From Formicarius rufipectus (lineage: Eukaryota > Chordata > Aves > Passeriformes > Formicariidae), in NCBI GenBank assembly GCA_013399695.1, contig VXAU01001770.1:310001-374000 (forward strand): a DNA stretch of 64,000 nucleotides, read 5' to 3'. Shown one piece after another: positions 27,201-37,062 of the stretch (positions are counted from its first letter, which is position 1; each line of letters starts with the position of its first letter). The notes beneath the pieces are model-generated. The model did not search any database. It was given only the letters and a program-made list of their open reading frames with translations, and was not told the DNA's origin. The translations under genes and the position numbers were made by a program.

Positions 27201-30200
27201 ATAAAAATGGCTATTACAAGTATGTAGAGCTTTGGCCACAGTTTCATACAGCTATCTATTACAGGACATAAATGAAAAGAATATTCAATTTCAGTGCAGG
27301 GGCTTCTGATCTGCTAATACTCTAGGACAGATAATTTTCCTGGTTTTCCCTGATTTTTCCAACAGTCTTCTCCTTCTTCAGTTTCCTTTAGTCATAGGGT
27401 TTACCATTAGCAGGCAAACTGATTTGAAGAGGTATTAGTAATTACATACATAAATCATGAGAAGAGTAGCATAACATTTGGATTTTTGTTTTTTGAGAGT
27501 CAGAAACTACTTCAAGATTTCCCCAAGAATCTAAAATTATTAACTATTACGAGTACAATAGTAATTCTTGCAGTTGTTTACAAGAAAGTTATTGCATATC
27601 TCGAACTTGAATAAGGCTATTCATTGGATAAAATAACTTATTTTTGTTTCTTAATTTATATACATATGACTGCAGCAATTTTGACTCTTTATAAAAAGTT
27701 TATATTTCATTTGAACTTGTCATACTTTGAGGCTTGTAACACATTTACATCTGGGTTTTCCCTTCAAATATTCAAAAACTGTCATGTCAACACTCTTCAT
27801 TTTAGCTTTTTTGTTTCCAGTCAATAAAATATTTGTTATAGTATTTTCCAGGACACATGCAAAAGCAAAGATATAAATTTGATAATGTTTATCCATGTGT
27901 AATGTTTCCCACTTTCCATAACTGCTGTTGCCAGGTAAAGGTTCTCTCTAGTAATATCCTAGTCCATCTTTTATCCTCATCTTATACTTAACACAGTCAC
28001 ATGTGGCATGTTTAAGCAAGAGTTTTCTGAGAATTTGAGATGATGGACAGTTTCACTGGAATGGTGCTTTTGTACTTTGGTGCTTTGGTGCGCTGCACAC
28101 CACCACTTGAATATTATGGGAGTGTCAGGTTTTTGCAGGTTATATATTAACTGACTGCTAATCATGCCTACAGTCACTTGCTGTGCTGGTGACTGTAGTG
28201 GTGCAATGTTATAGATTTCCAGATAATGGCAACAGCAGTCTGGAATGTAGAATTGTACCCATTTCAAATCACTGTGAACCTCACCTGTGTAGCTCAAATG
28301 CATTTTTTGGAGGTGCAACATAAATTAAAAAATAATGCATAAAAAAATATGAATGCACTCTAGAAAAAAGTTTACAAAGTAGTACTGACTGTTTGAGGAT
28401 TAAAATAATGTATTTGTTTTCAGCTGTCCCTTGATCTTTACTACACAGAAGATGAAATTTATGAGCTTTCATATGCACGAGAGCCACGAAGTCACCGAGC
28501 TGCCGTAAGGGTTCTTAACAAAAGATTATTAATAAAAGGAATTCTTTCATGAGTAATGTAAATTCTATCCCTTGCATTAATTTAATTTAATTTTATTTTA
28601 TGCTAAATCAAAAACATTTCAGCTTTATAGATTGAGTGAAGCATAAATTATTTGGTTGATGAAGCCTAAGCTACAATATATGGAAGAGTTGACACCATAT
28701 CAGGTTTTCTAATATGAACACAAAGACAAATGAAGTTACTTGTGTAGAGACATAACATTAGTCTCAATCTTGACAGATGATACTGTTTCTTTCAAATGGA
28801 GAATTTTTATATGATTCAAATGATGAAACCCATGAATGTTATATGATAGTTTTATTCCTGTTTTATAAATATGGTAAAGATGATGATTTTTCAGGGCTAC
28901 CAGTTAACTGTGACAATTTAAGGAATCACTTGCTGTTTTGAACAGTTAGGGAAGAGCTCGCTCTGAAACACTATGTAATTATCAAAAGTATTATGTCAGA
29001 TCCAACAGATCATTTCTGCAGTTGTGTAACACATAGTCCACTGTCACAAATGAAAGAAGTGTAATACTAAAAATCTTTCCATGTAGTACTAATGAAGTTC
29101 CATTTATTTATTTTAGCCTTTGACACCTTCCAAACCACCAGTAGTTGCAGACTGGGCCTCAGGAGTGGCCCCGAAACCTGATCCAAAAACCATCAGCAAA
29201 CATGTTCAGAGGATGGTAGATGTAAGTAAGGCTGGCCCATGTACCTATGTCATGTCAGAGGTAGGAGTTTAGATTTTTGCCTTTCGGTAGCCCCAGGAAA
29301 GTCAAGACCCTGGTGTTGGACAGTCTGTGAGTGTCTTGTAATGAGAACCGTCATGAACAGATTCACAAGGTCAGAGGGCCTCCCTTGTTAGGAGGGACTC
29401 AACAGAGTGAAGACCCTTCAGTGGGCCCTGCCAAGGTGTGATCCACTGCCAGAAACTGCAAGGACTCACTTTAACAGTTTACAGAGTAACACTTCATTTA
29501 ATACAAATTGTGACAGGTTAATAAGATTTGAAGGTTGTTGGTGATAGTACCTACTGCAAAAATATGTTCTTAAAGCAATCTACTGATACTAAGCAACCAC
29601 AAGCTCTAATATGAAGCAATTTACTAATATGCTATGGGGTAAACACAGGCAGAAGCTTTAGTCCTAAAAGCAGCATTTAACACACGTTGAATATAATTCT
29701 CACTCAAGGCATTCCTCTGGAGGGGAAGATGGGCTCAGCCTATTGACTGATCCCAGCAGTTTTGATGGAGGTCTTCTCCCACTTTCCCTGTCCCAAACTT
29801 ATTTCTATACTATTTTCTTGATGTTTATGTGGTGTTTGAGTGGCTCTAGTCATACATACCTTTTATTTCTGATTGGTGTACTTAATGGGAGGGGGGTGGT
29901 GGTTTTGGCTTGGCACTTGAGGAAGGTGTTCAACATGGTTTGTTGGCTTCAGCAGCAGAACATCTTGATTCTCACTTGTCAGACAGGTACTTTATGATCT
30001 CAGTACCATGCTGTTCTCCCATTCTGCTGGAATTCAAATGGAGGGGGGGCATGTAGTCCCCACTTTGTTCCACACTCAGTTGTTTCTCTGAGCAGATGTT
30101 TATCATTCTACTATGTTTACCTCAGTCTGTCCAGGGAGTTGCAGCTGCTTTTTAACCTAAAATTCTGAATCCCCTCAAGGTTTAACTCTCTCCATCATCC

Positions 30201-33200
30201 CACAGCTTTACATATCAGTTGTAGCCTTAACCTCTAGGAATGCAAAGATACAGGATAAGAAAAAATATTGAATGCATTCGAAGTGGTGCTGAGCTTGTGA
30301 GCACTTCTCTCCTCACAAATAGATACTTTTTTGCCTAGCTGTAAATAGCAGCAGTGGCCAGTGAGGCACGGATGGAAATTCCCTGAATGGCTAAAGAGCT
30401 AGTGGGAAGTGTGAATGCTGGTTTGTATACTTCCAGAGCCATTCTTTCAAGGAGCCAGGAAGTCCATTTCTACCAGGGACTCCAACATGTTCCTGGTGAT
30501 GTCTGACAGTAGACCTCTCAGTGGCTTTGTTACAAACAGCCACTGCTTTTTCTCTTTCCTTTGGGTCCCCCACTTTATGCAAAACTGCCTATTAAGGTGA
30601 TTGATTCCAAAACTGCTGGGTAGAGAGAGGTAAAAGTTTGCATGCCTGCTCCATCTCTTTTCTTTCCAAGCACTTCTAAAATTGCAATTTGATACAGGCT
30701 GTTTTGGAAAATATTTCTGAATTTGACCAAGTGTGCTCCTTGCCTTAGGGCCAAACAGTAATGGACTCCACAAGTGGGAACATGTGTCTGCCTGACAATT
30801 CTGTCATATAACTGAATTTCTCGTAACATTGACCTGATAAAACAAGCCTGGCAGTTACGCTGCTTTGGCTACAGAAATCGTCATGGACAGCTCTGTGAGC
30901 ATTAGTACAAGTTTTTTATGTGGACCTGGAAAAAATGACCTTAAAGCAAAAGCCAAAAAGACATGTCATTGTGTTGTGAAGCATTTAGTCCAGCCTGATG
31001 TTTTGCTGCATCATAATTCTTCAGTCTCAAGCAAAAAAAGCAATTAGACTGTTGCACCGTTTAATAGACACTGGGAGAATATGGGAAAAGAAATCCATAA
31101 ATAATGTGGAGACTTTCTGAAGTGGTAATTAAGACCATCCTCATTATAAACTATTCTGCTATTACGTTGTGCAGTCTGTCTTCAAAAATTATGACCATGA
31201 TCAGGATGGATATATTTCCCAAGAAGAATTTGAAAAGATAGCTGCCAGTTTTCCATTCTCATTTTGTGTAATGGCAAAGGACTGGTGAGTACCTGCTGTC
31301 AACTTTGGAGCATCTGTTTTGGGAGGGATTTGTGGGGTTTTGTGTTTAAATTGTATTTTTATCATTAGGATGGTAAAACCATGCTCTTCACACACAAACA
31401 GAAGTGAAAACATAACTGACAAAAGCATCTTCTAAATGTGTTGTAAATGACATCTTCATGGGCTTCTAGCAGTGGAAACCAAACTGATTAGAAGGAAGAA
31501 CAGATAATAGAAAAAGAACTATTTTTTTTTAAATATTCAATATATACTACTAAAGAACTCTTCTAAGATAAGGCTGTCCCTAAAAATAGAGAATTGACAA
31601 ATGTGTATTTTGATAAAATTAGGAAATTTTTTCTTAATATATTAAAGCATGGAAAAATACAATAGTGATTATTCAGATGTTTATTCAGATGTTTACTATG
31701 AACTAGTTTTGAGGTTGCATCACATGTGCAGATACTCCATTTATCCTTACAATCTGCATTTGTGTAGATAATCTGAATATTTTGGGAGTAATCAACAAGA
31801 TTGTCTGAGATCACTGTAGTTTTTTGCCCATTAAACTATCACTATCATAAAATGTGAAGAAAGATAGGTTTAATTCTCTGTATGCTTTTAACAAAATATG
31901 TATCTCACAACTAACTTTTTTTAATTTATTTTCAGGGAAGGTCTGATTAGCAGGGATGAAATAACAGCTTACTTTATGAGAGCAAGCTCAATCTATTCCA
32001 AATTAGGACTTGGCTTTGCTCACAACTTCCAAGAGACCACTTACTTAAGGCCTACTTTCTGCGACAACTGTGCTGGATTTGTAAGCTTTTTAGTAAATTA
32101 TGTTAACATTTTTTTTGAATAATGCCTTTTTTTCTCTCATAATCGCCTTGTGTTATATAAAGAAATGGATCTCTATAAATATCAGTGAAGCTATACAGAA
32201 CATCAGACTTCTGCCTGTGTAGCTGTTTAAGGTACCCTTTACATCCCTCTCAGCAGTACTAATGATTAAACTTGGGTCATACCTTGTGGTGTTTGGTTGT
32301 GTCACCAAATGCTATCTCAGACAAGACTTCCAAATCCAGAGCCTTCCACTCCATGGGGCTGATAGAACTCATGTCCTGATACAGACATGATATGCCCCCC
32401 TGACTAAAGCACAGAAAGATTTAATAAAACTGACTGTCCTACCCATCTTCTATTCAGCTGAGATCAGGCAAAGGAGCTGAGGCAGAAGAATTCTCCATCT
32501 ACTCCAGCCCCACAACTTCTCAGGGGGGCTGTCAGGTGTGCTGATGTGTTCATTAGAGATTAGATCAAGGTATTTTGTTTCTGATTGAGAAACACTCATG
32601 AAATACTCTGTTTACCTTATGCTAAAGAGGTAAATAGATAATATTTTGACCTTACCATTATAAGTGTAGGAAAGCAAGATATTCTGCAAGTGCCCTGATC
32701 TTAGAAAAGAGTGGCGCTTTTTATATTTTTATATCTGGAGGTATCAAATATGCAGTGAAACATTAATACATCTTCTGTTTATTTGAATTTCAGCTATGGG
32801 GAGTCATTAAACAAGGATACAGATGCAAAGGTAAGGTATTTAATACTTTGTTAATTTTAAACTTATAATGAATGGCAAAAAAGCCTCATCCTGAGATCCA
32901 TTCCTATGTCTGTGGACCGATTTAATCTGACCTCTCAGGGAGGAGAAGACTGAGTCAAGAATAGTATGACAGATGGTGCAGAAGAAATGTAAATATGAAG
33001 GAACTTGTAAACAACAGCAAGACATCACTGAATTTAGAGGGTTTGGGAACAGACCCTTGGGACGCAAACACTAACACTCTGTGAATACTGTACAGCACAT
33101 TCCCGACATATATTTTGCAGTTTTCTTCCTCATACAGGAATCTGCTTTCTCCGCAACTCCCGCAGCCAGAAGGCTGTTGTGATTTAATGTTGCAATTTGG

Positions 33201-36200
33201 TATTTTCATAATGAAAAGGAGTTTTAGATGTATATAGCAAAGTGGTGTTGGTCTATTTACCAGATATATGTTGTTACAGGTAATGCACATAAAGAACTTT
33301 AAAGGTTTCCTGCTTTCCAGGGAGGCAAGAGAGTGTGAGAGCATCTCAGATGCTACACCAGAGCCACTGAGTCATGTAAACTTTGTTTTGTTTATAGACT
33401 GCGGAATGAACTGTCACAAGCAATGCAAAGACCTGGTTGTGATAGAGTGCAAGAGAAGACCCAAAACTTCAGTTGCAGACAGCAGTCCAACATCTGCTCT
33501 TGCATCAAGCCTCGGCCCAGTAGGAGTCAAAGAGCAGTTCCATGGTGAGTCAAGATCACATTAAAAAGATCAAAAGATCTAGATAATCTTTCCTTTGCTT
33601 CTTATTCTTTTGAAGCTGACTTGTACAGGATTGTTTTAGGCTTTGTTAGTTAAGTGCACTGTTTTATCAACATAGAAACTAGAAGCAGGTGTAAATGAGT
33701 TTATATTGAGTAACACCATTCCAGCTGTAGACTGAATAAAGATGGACTCCCTTTCTGGGAAATCTCTTGTCACAACACAATGTATGGTATACAAATTCGC
33801 CAAAAAACATGAGTAAATATTCTGCCAGACTGTCATGAGCACTAGATGCCATGATTTGAAGAGTTGACAGGTTTCCTTCACTCACCTTGTGACAAGCAGG
33901 TCTTGTTTTTCAGCATTTTTGTAACATTGACTACTGCACTGTTACAATTTGATTTGAATTTTAATGTGGAATTTATAAAGTCAGTTTACTTACTATGTGG
34001 TATGAAAGTCAAGAGCTTTGTCTTTTGATTTTGCACTTCAGTAGCTGAATCTGTAACTCCTGTCTCTTTCACAGAATCAGAAATGAAAAAATCTACACTT
34101 CTCCATTCTTTTCTCCATACATCGAACAAGCTATATAAACTTTTCATATTGTGTAGGTTTCCAAAGGAGGAAGTGTTGTCCTTGAAAAAGACCAGGCTAC
34201 TCCTGTTTTTCTGTTGACATTGATGTTCCAACTCTTTCCATATTCACTTTCTTTGAATTTCTCTCCTGCTCCTTGCCTTTATCTAACATTCCTCAAATCT
34301 GTTTCCTGCCACTTTTATTATCAGTCTTTTGTACTGTATTTAAGATTCATACTGCTGGATTCCATCTTAGTTTCCCTGTTAGCACTTATGTGGAACTCTG
34401 TGCAGCCAGTTTCTCTCGATACTATGTGCACCTCTATCATTGTGCCCACAGTGGCTGCAGCACTATGTAATAACCACCTTGTGAGATGTCTTATAGAGAG
34501 GTGGAAATGTAATATGTTGCCCTATCCATCATCACCCAGTGCACCAGAATGTGGTACTTCTCAACACTACATCATGTCAAAGCATAAGAATTCAGGTCTA
34601 GTTGAAGATGTACAAATGAATTTTTCATCTGTATCCTCATTTAGTTCTCCAGAGCCTGAAGCAGCTCTGGACTGATTGTTTTTTCCCCTGATGTCAGAAC
34701 ATGGTCTTATTCTGTTTTCTTCCCAACATCAGAAATTAGTGAAACAGATCTTTTTAAAATCCTTTAATCACATCTTTTACCTATGGCTTCTCTAACATTG
34801 TGGGTTTCCCTCTCTCTGTTTTCACTTTTAACTGCAAAAGATTTTAGGATGACTTATACAAAAGCAGGGTAGAATTAAAACCATCATTATTTCATCTTTA
34901 TGAAGTGGGCAAGTTGTATCTTACAGCTTTATGTTGTGGTAACAACACTGAACAAGCAACCAGGTTTAATCTTCTAGACCAATCACTGATATAAATGGTC
35001 TATGTAAAACCGCTTACCATCTCAAGGTTCTTCTCTAGCTGACCTTGATGGCCATACCTGTTTTACTGATCCGTATCTATCCTACTGAGACAGGGGAAAG
35101 AGTTGTTCCAAGAGACAACACTGAGAAACTTCTAGTGACACCTAATTTGGAGAGCAGTGAATGTAAAAATCAGTAAGGAACACAAGTTTTATTTTTTAAA
35201 ATCACATTTAATTACTATGCATACTGTTTTTCCTTTCCTGGGAAAAGACCTTGCCTCAGTTTACCATATGTATTTTAAAGGACAAGAAGAAGGATCATTC
35301 TCCTTTCCTAATGGAGAAGCAGTGGAACACAGTGAAGACAGCAAGGACCGAACCATTATGCTCATGGGTTCCTCAGCTCAGAAAATCTCAGTGAGACTGA
35401 AGCCAGCTGTGGTTCATAAAGGTACACAGACTGATCCTGTACTGCTGGCTGGAGATGTATCTCGTAAGCGGAGAGAGAAGAAAGAACACAGGATACTAGA
35501 AAATTCATACCTCCAGGCAGCTCCACTATCCACCTTCCCAAGCCCAATTCTAGGACGCAGAAAGGCTTTTGTTAAATGGGAAAACAAGGACTCCAGCCAG
35601 AAAATGAAGGAGGAGCATCACAACTGTAAACCCTCATACCAGGAACTTGAGCAGGTATGTACCTGATAAAACAAATTCTTTTTTACACAACAGTACCATC
35701 AAGTGGTTGGAGGGTGAAGGGGAGTGGCTGGGTGGGAAGGTGTTACCTACTCCAGTATAATTAATTGGAATGGTATCTTATATTCTTAGCCCCTTTATCT
35801 CCAACATTGTTTCACTTCAATTATAAATTTTAGCACTAGTGTAGGGCTTAGGAATAAATTTTGAAACCGTTGTTATGCTCATCCTGATCCCTGTCAGTTT
35901 TAGAGTGTGAACATAATCCAATCACTGAGGACAGGATGTTACTTCACAAAATGAAGAACATAGTTCTGAATTTCTTCCTGTTTTTGCTCCCCTAAGTAAC
36001 AGAATATATGGGACTGGGAGGGCAGGGAGCTCTGCTTTTGTTCAACTGACAAGAGTAAGTCACCATGAAGTTTTGCTGTGTGAAAAGACATGATGTTTCT
36101 TGCTACATTCCATCTGCATCGCCCAGTTGTGTCTCACCTTACTCTGCAAGTTATCTGACAAAGGAGGTATTCTTAAGACTGTGTCACCACAAATTTGGCC

Positions 36201-37062
36201 CAAATTCAGGTTTGTAGAAAAACCATCTTCCAGACAGATTACAGAGACTGTAACAATATCAGGAGTGCAACTGGTGGATGGATCCAGGTATAATTATGAG
36301 GAACAGCAGATTTAGTTTCATACTTTACTCATTATTTATCACTATTCACCAGCATGGAAACAGTCCAACAACAGGACTACAGCCTGATCTTTGAATGGTC
36401 AGTATAACTTTCAGAATATCCTTTGCTTTTGCTAAAGTGAATTCAGTACAGACCTTCCAGTACAGACCACTTCCCCTTCAATCAATATAATGTGAAACAC
36501 AGGCATACTTGTAAAAGCTCATTCTTTGAAATGACCAATTCGTACGAGTCCCACAATTTACATTTGTCCTTGTTCCCTCAGCAGACTATAAATTAATGGC
36601 TTAGACTACGGTACATCAATTTCTGCATTAGTAGAGCCATAAAGTGTGAGCTGTGTTGTTGTTTCCCCCAGACTACTGCTGTTATGAGAGGAACAGTGGA
36701 GGGTGAATAAAGCAGATTGTGGACATGACTGAGATACCAGCTGCTGGGAAGTTGTAAGAGTATACAAAGGATAGGCCAGTGACTATGGAAATGTTAAATA
36801 AGTTACTGGTTCTGTGCCACTGATAAAAGCTACACCAACTTATGTTTATGGCAGTCAACCTAAATATACAACCAGACATCCTGAAACAAATGCAAAATAA
36901 AACACAATTCTCTATTTTTTCGTTTAGGAAAGAAATATTCTGAAGGCAGACAATGAAGGTTTAAAGATCCAGCTGGAACAGGCACATAAAACAATTGAAT
37001 CTCTCACGCTCCAGAGAAGAAACCATGTAGCTGACAGTCTTGAACACAGAGACTGCTCCTAG
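1641..37062 (+). CDS. RASGRP1: RASGRP1, RAS guanyl-releasing protein 1 (spliced, 5' partial, 16 exons)
   Basis: Guanine-nucleotide exchange factor that loads GTP on Ras at membranes after antigen-receptor signalling; it is recruited by diacylglycerol and tuned by calcium. Joined exons: 1641-1810, 16908-17013, 19033-19095, 19905-20036, 21066-21219, 24307-24480, 25225-25341, 25995-26270, 28424-28504, 29117-29221, 31175-31284, 31936-32080, 32794-32830, 33398-33544, 35281-35654, 36928-37062. The 774-codon frame is open throughout. Domains, counted from the first full codon at 1642: REM about 33-160, CDC25 GEF about 185-420, EF-hands 460-510, C1 525-574, C-terminal membrane-targeting region and coiled coil 607-774. 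Blocks such as DYQNYIVNSCVKENPTMER and WVQLMVLSRPTPQLRAEVF fit RASGRP1, not RASGRP2-4. The human protein is about 797 residues, so only a short first coding exon is missing, to the left. Odd points: one AT-AC intron and an altered EF-hand 2. Confidence 0.96.
8733..9245 (-). mobile_element. Diverged solo LTR, avian ERVL-like, antisense to RASGRP1
   Basis: Read on the minus strand, this segment carries landmarks of the LTR family also present at 58220-58750. On the plus strand they appear in reverse order: gtggttta and aactaagcaccac near the left end, a gtaaa/acaatttagta segment, then ggaatatcctttggtcagttg, gctgtgtccccttccagctt and cacccccagcctcc near 9090-9165. It is old: the middle holds an A-rich expansion and a run of 12 C (8944-8955), the TATA region is not clear, and I could not define target duplications, so both ends are approximate. 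Family assignment rests on recalled avian LTR landmarks and the internal match. Confidence 0.78.
13728..13794 (+). repeat. T-rich low-complexity tract
   Basis: About 65 bases made almost wholly of T with scattered G, ending in tttttcctgcag. It resembles a very strong polypyrimidine tract plus AG, but what follows shows no RASGRP1 homology. Confidence 0.7.
15420..15474 (+). repeat. Imperfect tandem duplication, 31-bp spacing
   Basis: A 24-25 base block beginning ttaaagctgata and ending taagcatg occurs at 15420 and again at 15451 with about two changes. Local tandem duplication inside intron 2; no function visible. Confidence 0.7.
16908..17013 (+). CDS. RASGRP1: RASGRP1 coding exon 3 (REM domain)
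   Basis: A long T tract and cag precede 16908. The exon encodes residues 57-92, including NNQLLKIILTMHQFIISSAD, which matches the helical REM core. It ends GAC CT immediately before ATATCCTTT, a minor-spliceosome donor; a conventional GT at 17022 would keep an extra Pro and run out of homology. Joining CT to the C at 19033 restores the conserved Leu-Tyr. Confidence 0.92.
17014..19032 (+). other. RASGRP1: RASGRP1 U12-type AT-AC intron, 2.0 kb
   Basis: The 5' splice site is ATATCCTTT at 17014-17022, the exact U12 AT-AC consensus. The 3' end is TTTTCCTAC with terminal AC at 19031-19032. A branch-site-like TCCCATAAC at 19013-19021 ends 11 bases before the splice junction, in the usual U12 window, and matches TTCCTTAAC at 7 of 9 positions. 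There is no GT-AG pair that keeps the frame and the homology. All other RASGRP1 donors here begin GT. The intron interior is AT-rich and holds no recognised element. Confidence 0.9.
19033..19095 (+). CDS. RASGRP1: RASGRP1 coding exon 4 (REM domain, 63 bp)
   Basis: Short exon encoding residues 93-112, ending in KICYFV, and two bases of Arg113; donor gtaagt. The start at 19033 is fixed by the AC acceptor and by the alignment Leu-Tyr-x-x-Ala-Leu. Using the upstream cag at 19021-19023 instead would add residues not seen in the family. Confidence 0.9.
19096..19904 (+). other. RASGRP1: RASGRP1 intron, 0.8 kb
   Basis: AT-rich intron ending in a gt-repeat pyrimidine tract and acceptor caacag. Nothing else recognised. 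Confidence 0.7.
19905..20036 (+). CDS. RASGRP1: RASGRP1 coding exon 5 (REM domain)
   Basis: Encodes residues 114-156 (YWITEFWIMFKMDSKLSTTM and following) plus two bases of Ile157. Acceptor caacag, donor gtgagt. Contains the conserved EELHCRLID-type end of the REM region. Confidence 0.95.
20037..21065 (+). other. RASGRP1: RASGRP1 intron, 1.0 kb
   Basis: AT-rich intron without recognised elements; acceptor ttttaaag. Confidence 0.7.
21066..21219 (+). CDS. RASGRP1: RASGRP1 coding exon 6 (REM-GEF linker and start of CDC25 domain)
   Basis: Encodes residues 158-208. WSRKLTQR contains the threonine (codon 21094-21096) that aligns with human Thr184, an activating PKC site. KVSLLFDHLEPEELSDHLTY opens the CDC25 catalytic domain. 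Donor gtaagt is followed 17 bases later by an ATCT microsatellite. Confidence 0.95.
21220..24306 (+). other. RASGRP1: RASGRP1 intron, 3.1 kb
   Basis: Contains the ATCT microsatellite at its 5' end, then ordinary AT-rich sequence. No other element recognised. Confidence 0.7.
21237..21292 (+). repeat. (ATCT)n microsatellite
   Basis: About 14 ATCT units with one interruption (atca) near 21277-21280, beginning 17 bases past the exon 6 donor. Likely length-polymorphic. Confidence 0.95.
24307..24480 (+). CDS. RASGRP1: RASGRP1 coding exon 7 (CDC25 GEF domain)
   Basis: Encodes residues 209-266, whole codons at both ends. DYQNYIVNSCVKENPTMER and WVQLMVLSRPTPQLRAE are diagnostic of RASGRP1 within the Ras-GEF fold. 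Acceptor gtttaag, donor gtcagt. Confidence 0.97.
24481..25224 (+). other. RASGRP1: RASGRP1 intron, 0.7 kb
   Basis: Holds a perfect short inverted repeat at 24797-24821 (9-bp arms AAAGCATGA/TCATGCTTT, 7-base loop). The open frames on both strands here have no recognised homology. Confidence 0.65.
25225..25341 (+). CDS. RASGRP1: RASGRP1 coding exon 8 (CDC25 GEF domain)
   Basis: Encodes residues 267-305: KLHQLQNFNTLMAVIGGL and CHSSISRLKET, the conserved core that contacts Ras. Acceptor cacag, donor gttagt, whole codons. Confidence 0.97.
25342..25994 (+). other. RASGRP1: RASGRP1 intron, 0.65 kb
   Basis: AT-rich intron with a short T run near 25390 and a pyrimidine tract before the acceptor ttttag. 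Nothing else recognised. Confidence 0.7.
25995..26270 (+). CDS. RASGRP1: RASGRP1 coding exon 9 (CDC25 GEF domain, helical hairpin region)
   Basis: Encodes residues 306-397, 92 whole codons. KIPILGVHLKDLISLYEG and ANMDLVHLLT are strong family matches. Donor gtaagt. The open frame runs past the exon to 26351, but homology stops at 26270. Confidence 0.97.
26271..28423 (+). other. RASGRP1: RASGRP1 intron, 2.2 kb
   Basis: AT-rich with no recognised element. Minus-strand open frames at 26352-26666 and 27977-28321 look random. Confidence 0.7.
28424..28504 (+). CDS. RASGRP1: RASGRP1 coding exon 10 (end of CDC25 domain)
   Basis: Encodes residues 398-424: LSLDLYYTEDEIYELSYARE, the C-terminal end of the GEF domain. 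Acceptor tttcag, donor gtaagg. Confidence 0.96.
28505..29116 (+). other. RASGRP1: RASGRP1 intron, 0.6 kb
   Basis: AT-rich; nothing recognised. Confidence 0.7.
29117..29221 (+). CDS. RASGRP1: RASGRP1 coding exon 11 (linker between GEF and EF-hands)
   Basis: Encodes residues 425-459: PLTPSKPPVVADWASGV, then KPDPKTISKHVQRMVD. This linker occupies the Ras-binding face in the autoinhibited human structure. Acceptor ttttag, donor gtaagt. Confidence 0.96.
29222..31174 (+). other. RASGRP1: RASGRP1 intron, 2.0 kb
   Basis: Higher in GC and less A/T-repetitive than other introns, especially about 29230-30600. It may hold an old, diverged mobile element, but no LTR termini, open reading frame of retroviral type or CR1 tail could be identified. 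Confidence 0.5.
31175..31284 (+). CDS. RASGRP1: RASGRP1 coding exon 12 (EF-hand 1, start of EF-hand 2)
   Basis: Encodes residues 460-495 and two bases of residue 496. EF-hand 1 has a complete calcium loop, DHDQDGYISQEE (466-477). EF-hand 2 begins FCVMAKDW: loop position 1 is Ala493 where the recalled human sequence has Asp, and residue 496 is Trp where human has Arg. Donor gtgagt. Confidence 0.95.
31285..31935 (+). other. RASGRP1: RASGRP1 intron, 0.65 kb
   Basis: AT-rich; a 12-base unit (ttattcagatgt) is tandemly doubled near 31670-31693. Nothing else recognised. Confidence 0.65.
31936..32080 (+). CDS. RASGRP1: RASGRP1 coding exon 13 (rest of EF-hand 2, start of C1)
   Basis: Encodes residues 497-544: EGLISRDEITAYFMRASSIY, then the first part of the C1 zinc finger, with His525, Cys538 and Cys541. 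Acceptor tttcag, donor gtaagc. Confidence 0.96.
32081..32793 (+). other. RASGRP1: RASGRP1 intron, 0.7 kb
   Basis: The middle part (about 32220-32560) is GC-richer than its surroundings. No element recognised. Confidence 0.6.
32794..32830 (+). CDS. RASGRP1: RASGRP1 coding exon 14 (C1 domain, 37 bp)
   Basis: Tiny exon encoding LWGVIKQGYRCK (545-556) and one base of Asp557; it supplies Cys555 of the C1 finger and part of the diacylglycerol-binding groove. Acceptor tttcag, donor gtaagg. It is too short to appear as an open frame, but homology and both splice sites support it. Confidence 0.95.
32831..33397 (+). other. RASGRP1: RASGRP1 intron, 0.57 kb
   Basis: No element recognised. An open frame from 33268 runs through the acceptor into the next exon, but its upstream part has no homology. 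Confidence 0.7.
33398..33544 (+). CDS. RASGRP1: RASGRP1 coding exon 15 (end of C1 and hinge)
   Basis: Encodes residues 558-605 plus one base. DCGMNCHKQCKDLVVIEC completes a perfect C1 pattern H-X12-C-X2-C-X13-C-X2-C-X4-H-X2-C-X7-C. The Ser/Thr-rich hinge that follows is poorly conserved. Acceptor ttatag, donor gtgagt. Confidence 0.95.
33545..35280 (+). other. RASGRP1: RASGRP1 intron, 1.7 kb
   Basis: Contains a 153-codon open frame at 34214-34675 with no recognised domain, no RASGRP1 similarity and no convincing exon boundaries, so it is treated as chance. Confidence 0.65.
35281..35654 (+). CDS. RASGRP1: RASGRP1 coding exon 16 (C-terminal membrane-targeting region)
   Basis: Encodes residues 607-730. 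Conserved blocks FPNGEAVEH, SKDRTIMLMGSS, QKIS and KAFVKWENKDS match the RASGRP1 tail; the stretch between them (Arg/Lys-rich, about 655-685) is divergent. Acceptor tttaaag, donor gtatgt. The frame ends in SYQELEQ, the start of the coiled coil. Confidence 0.94.
35655..36927 (+). other. RASGRP1: RASGRP1 last intron, 1.3 kb
   Basis: Carries copy 1 (36135-36220) of an 86-bp repeat whose second copy lies in the 3'UTR. Otherwise unremarkable. Confidence 0.7.
36135..36220 (+). repeat. 86-bp two-copy repeat, copy 1
   Basis: Aligns without gaps to 37381-37466 at 74 of 86 positions by eye (about 86%). The best conserved core is actgtgtcacc, then aaatttggcccaaa. Similarity stops sharply at both ends. 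Family unknown. Confidence 0.85.
36928..37062 (+). CDS. RASGRP1: RASGRP1 last coding exon (coiled coil and stop)
   Basis: Encodes residues 731-774 and TAG at 37060-37062. ILKADNEGLKIQLEQAHKTI continues the heptads begun in exon 16; in human this coiled coil mediates dimerisation and autoinhibition. The protein ends DCS, as in human. Acceptor gtttag. Confidence 0.96.
   Translation, partial: ERNILKADNEGLKIQLEQAHKTIESLTLQRRNHVADSLEHRDCS

Noticed and set aside
34214..34675. 153-codon plus-strand open frame in a RASGRP1 intron
   Set aside because: No recognised domain, no family similarity, no splice signals that would join it in phase, and ordinary intronic composition.
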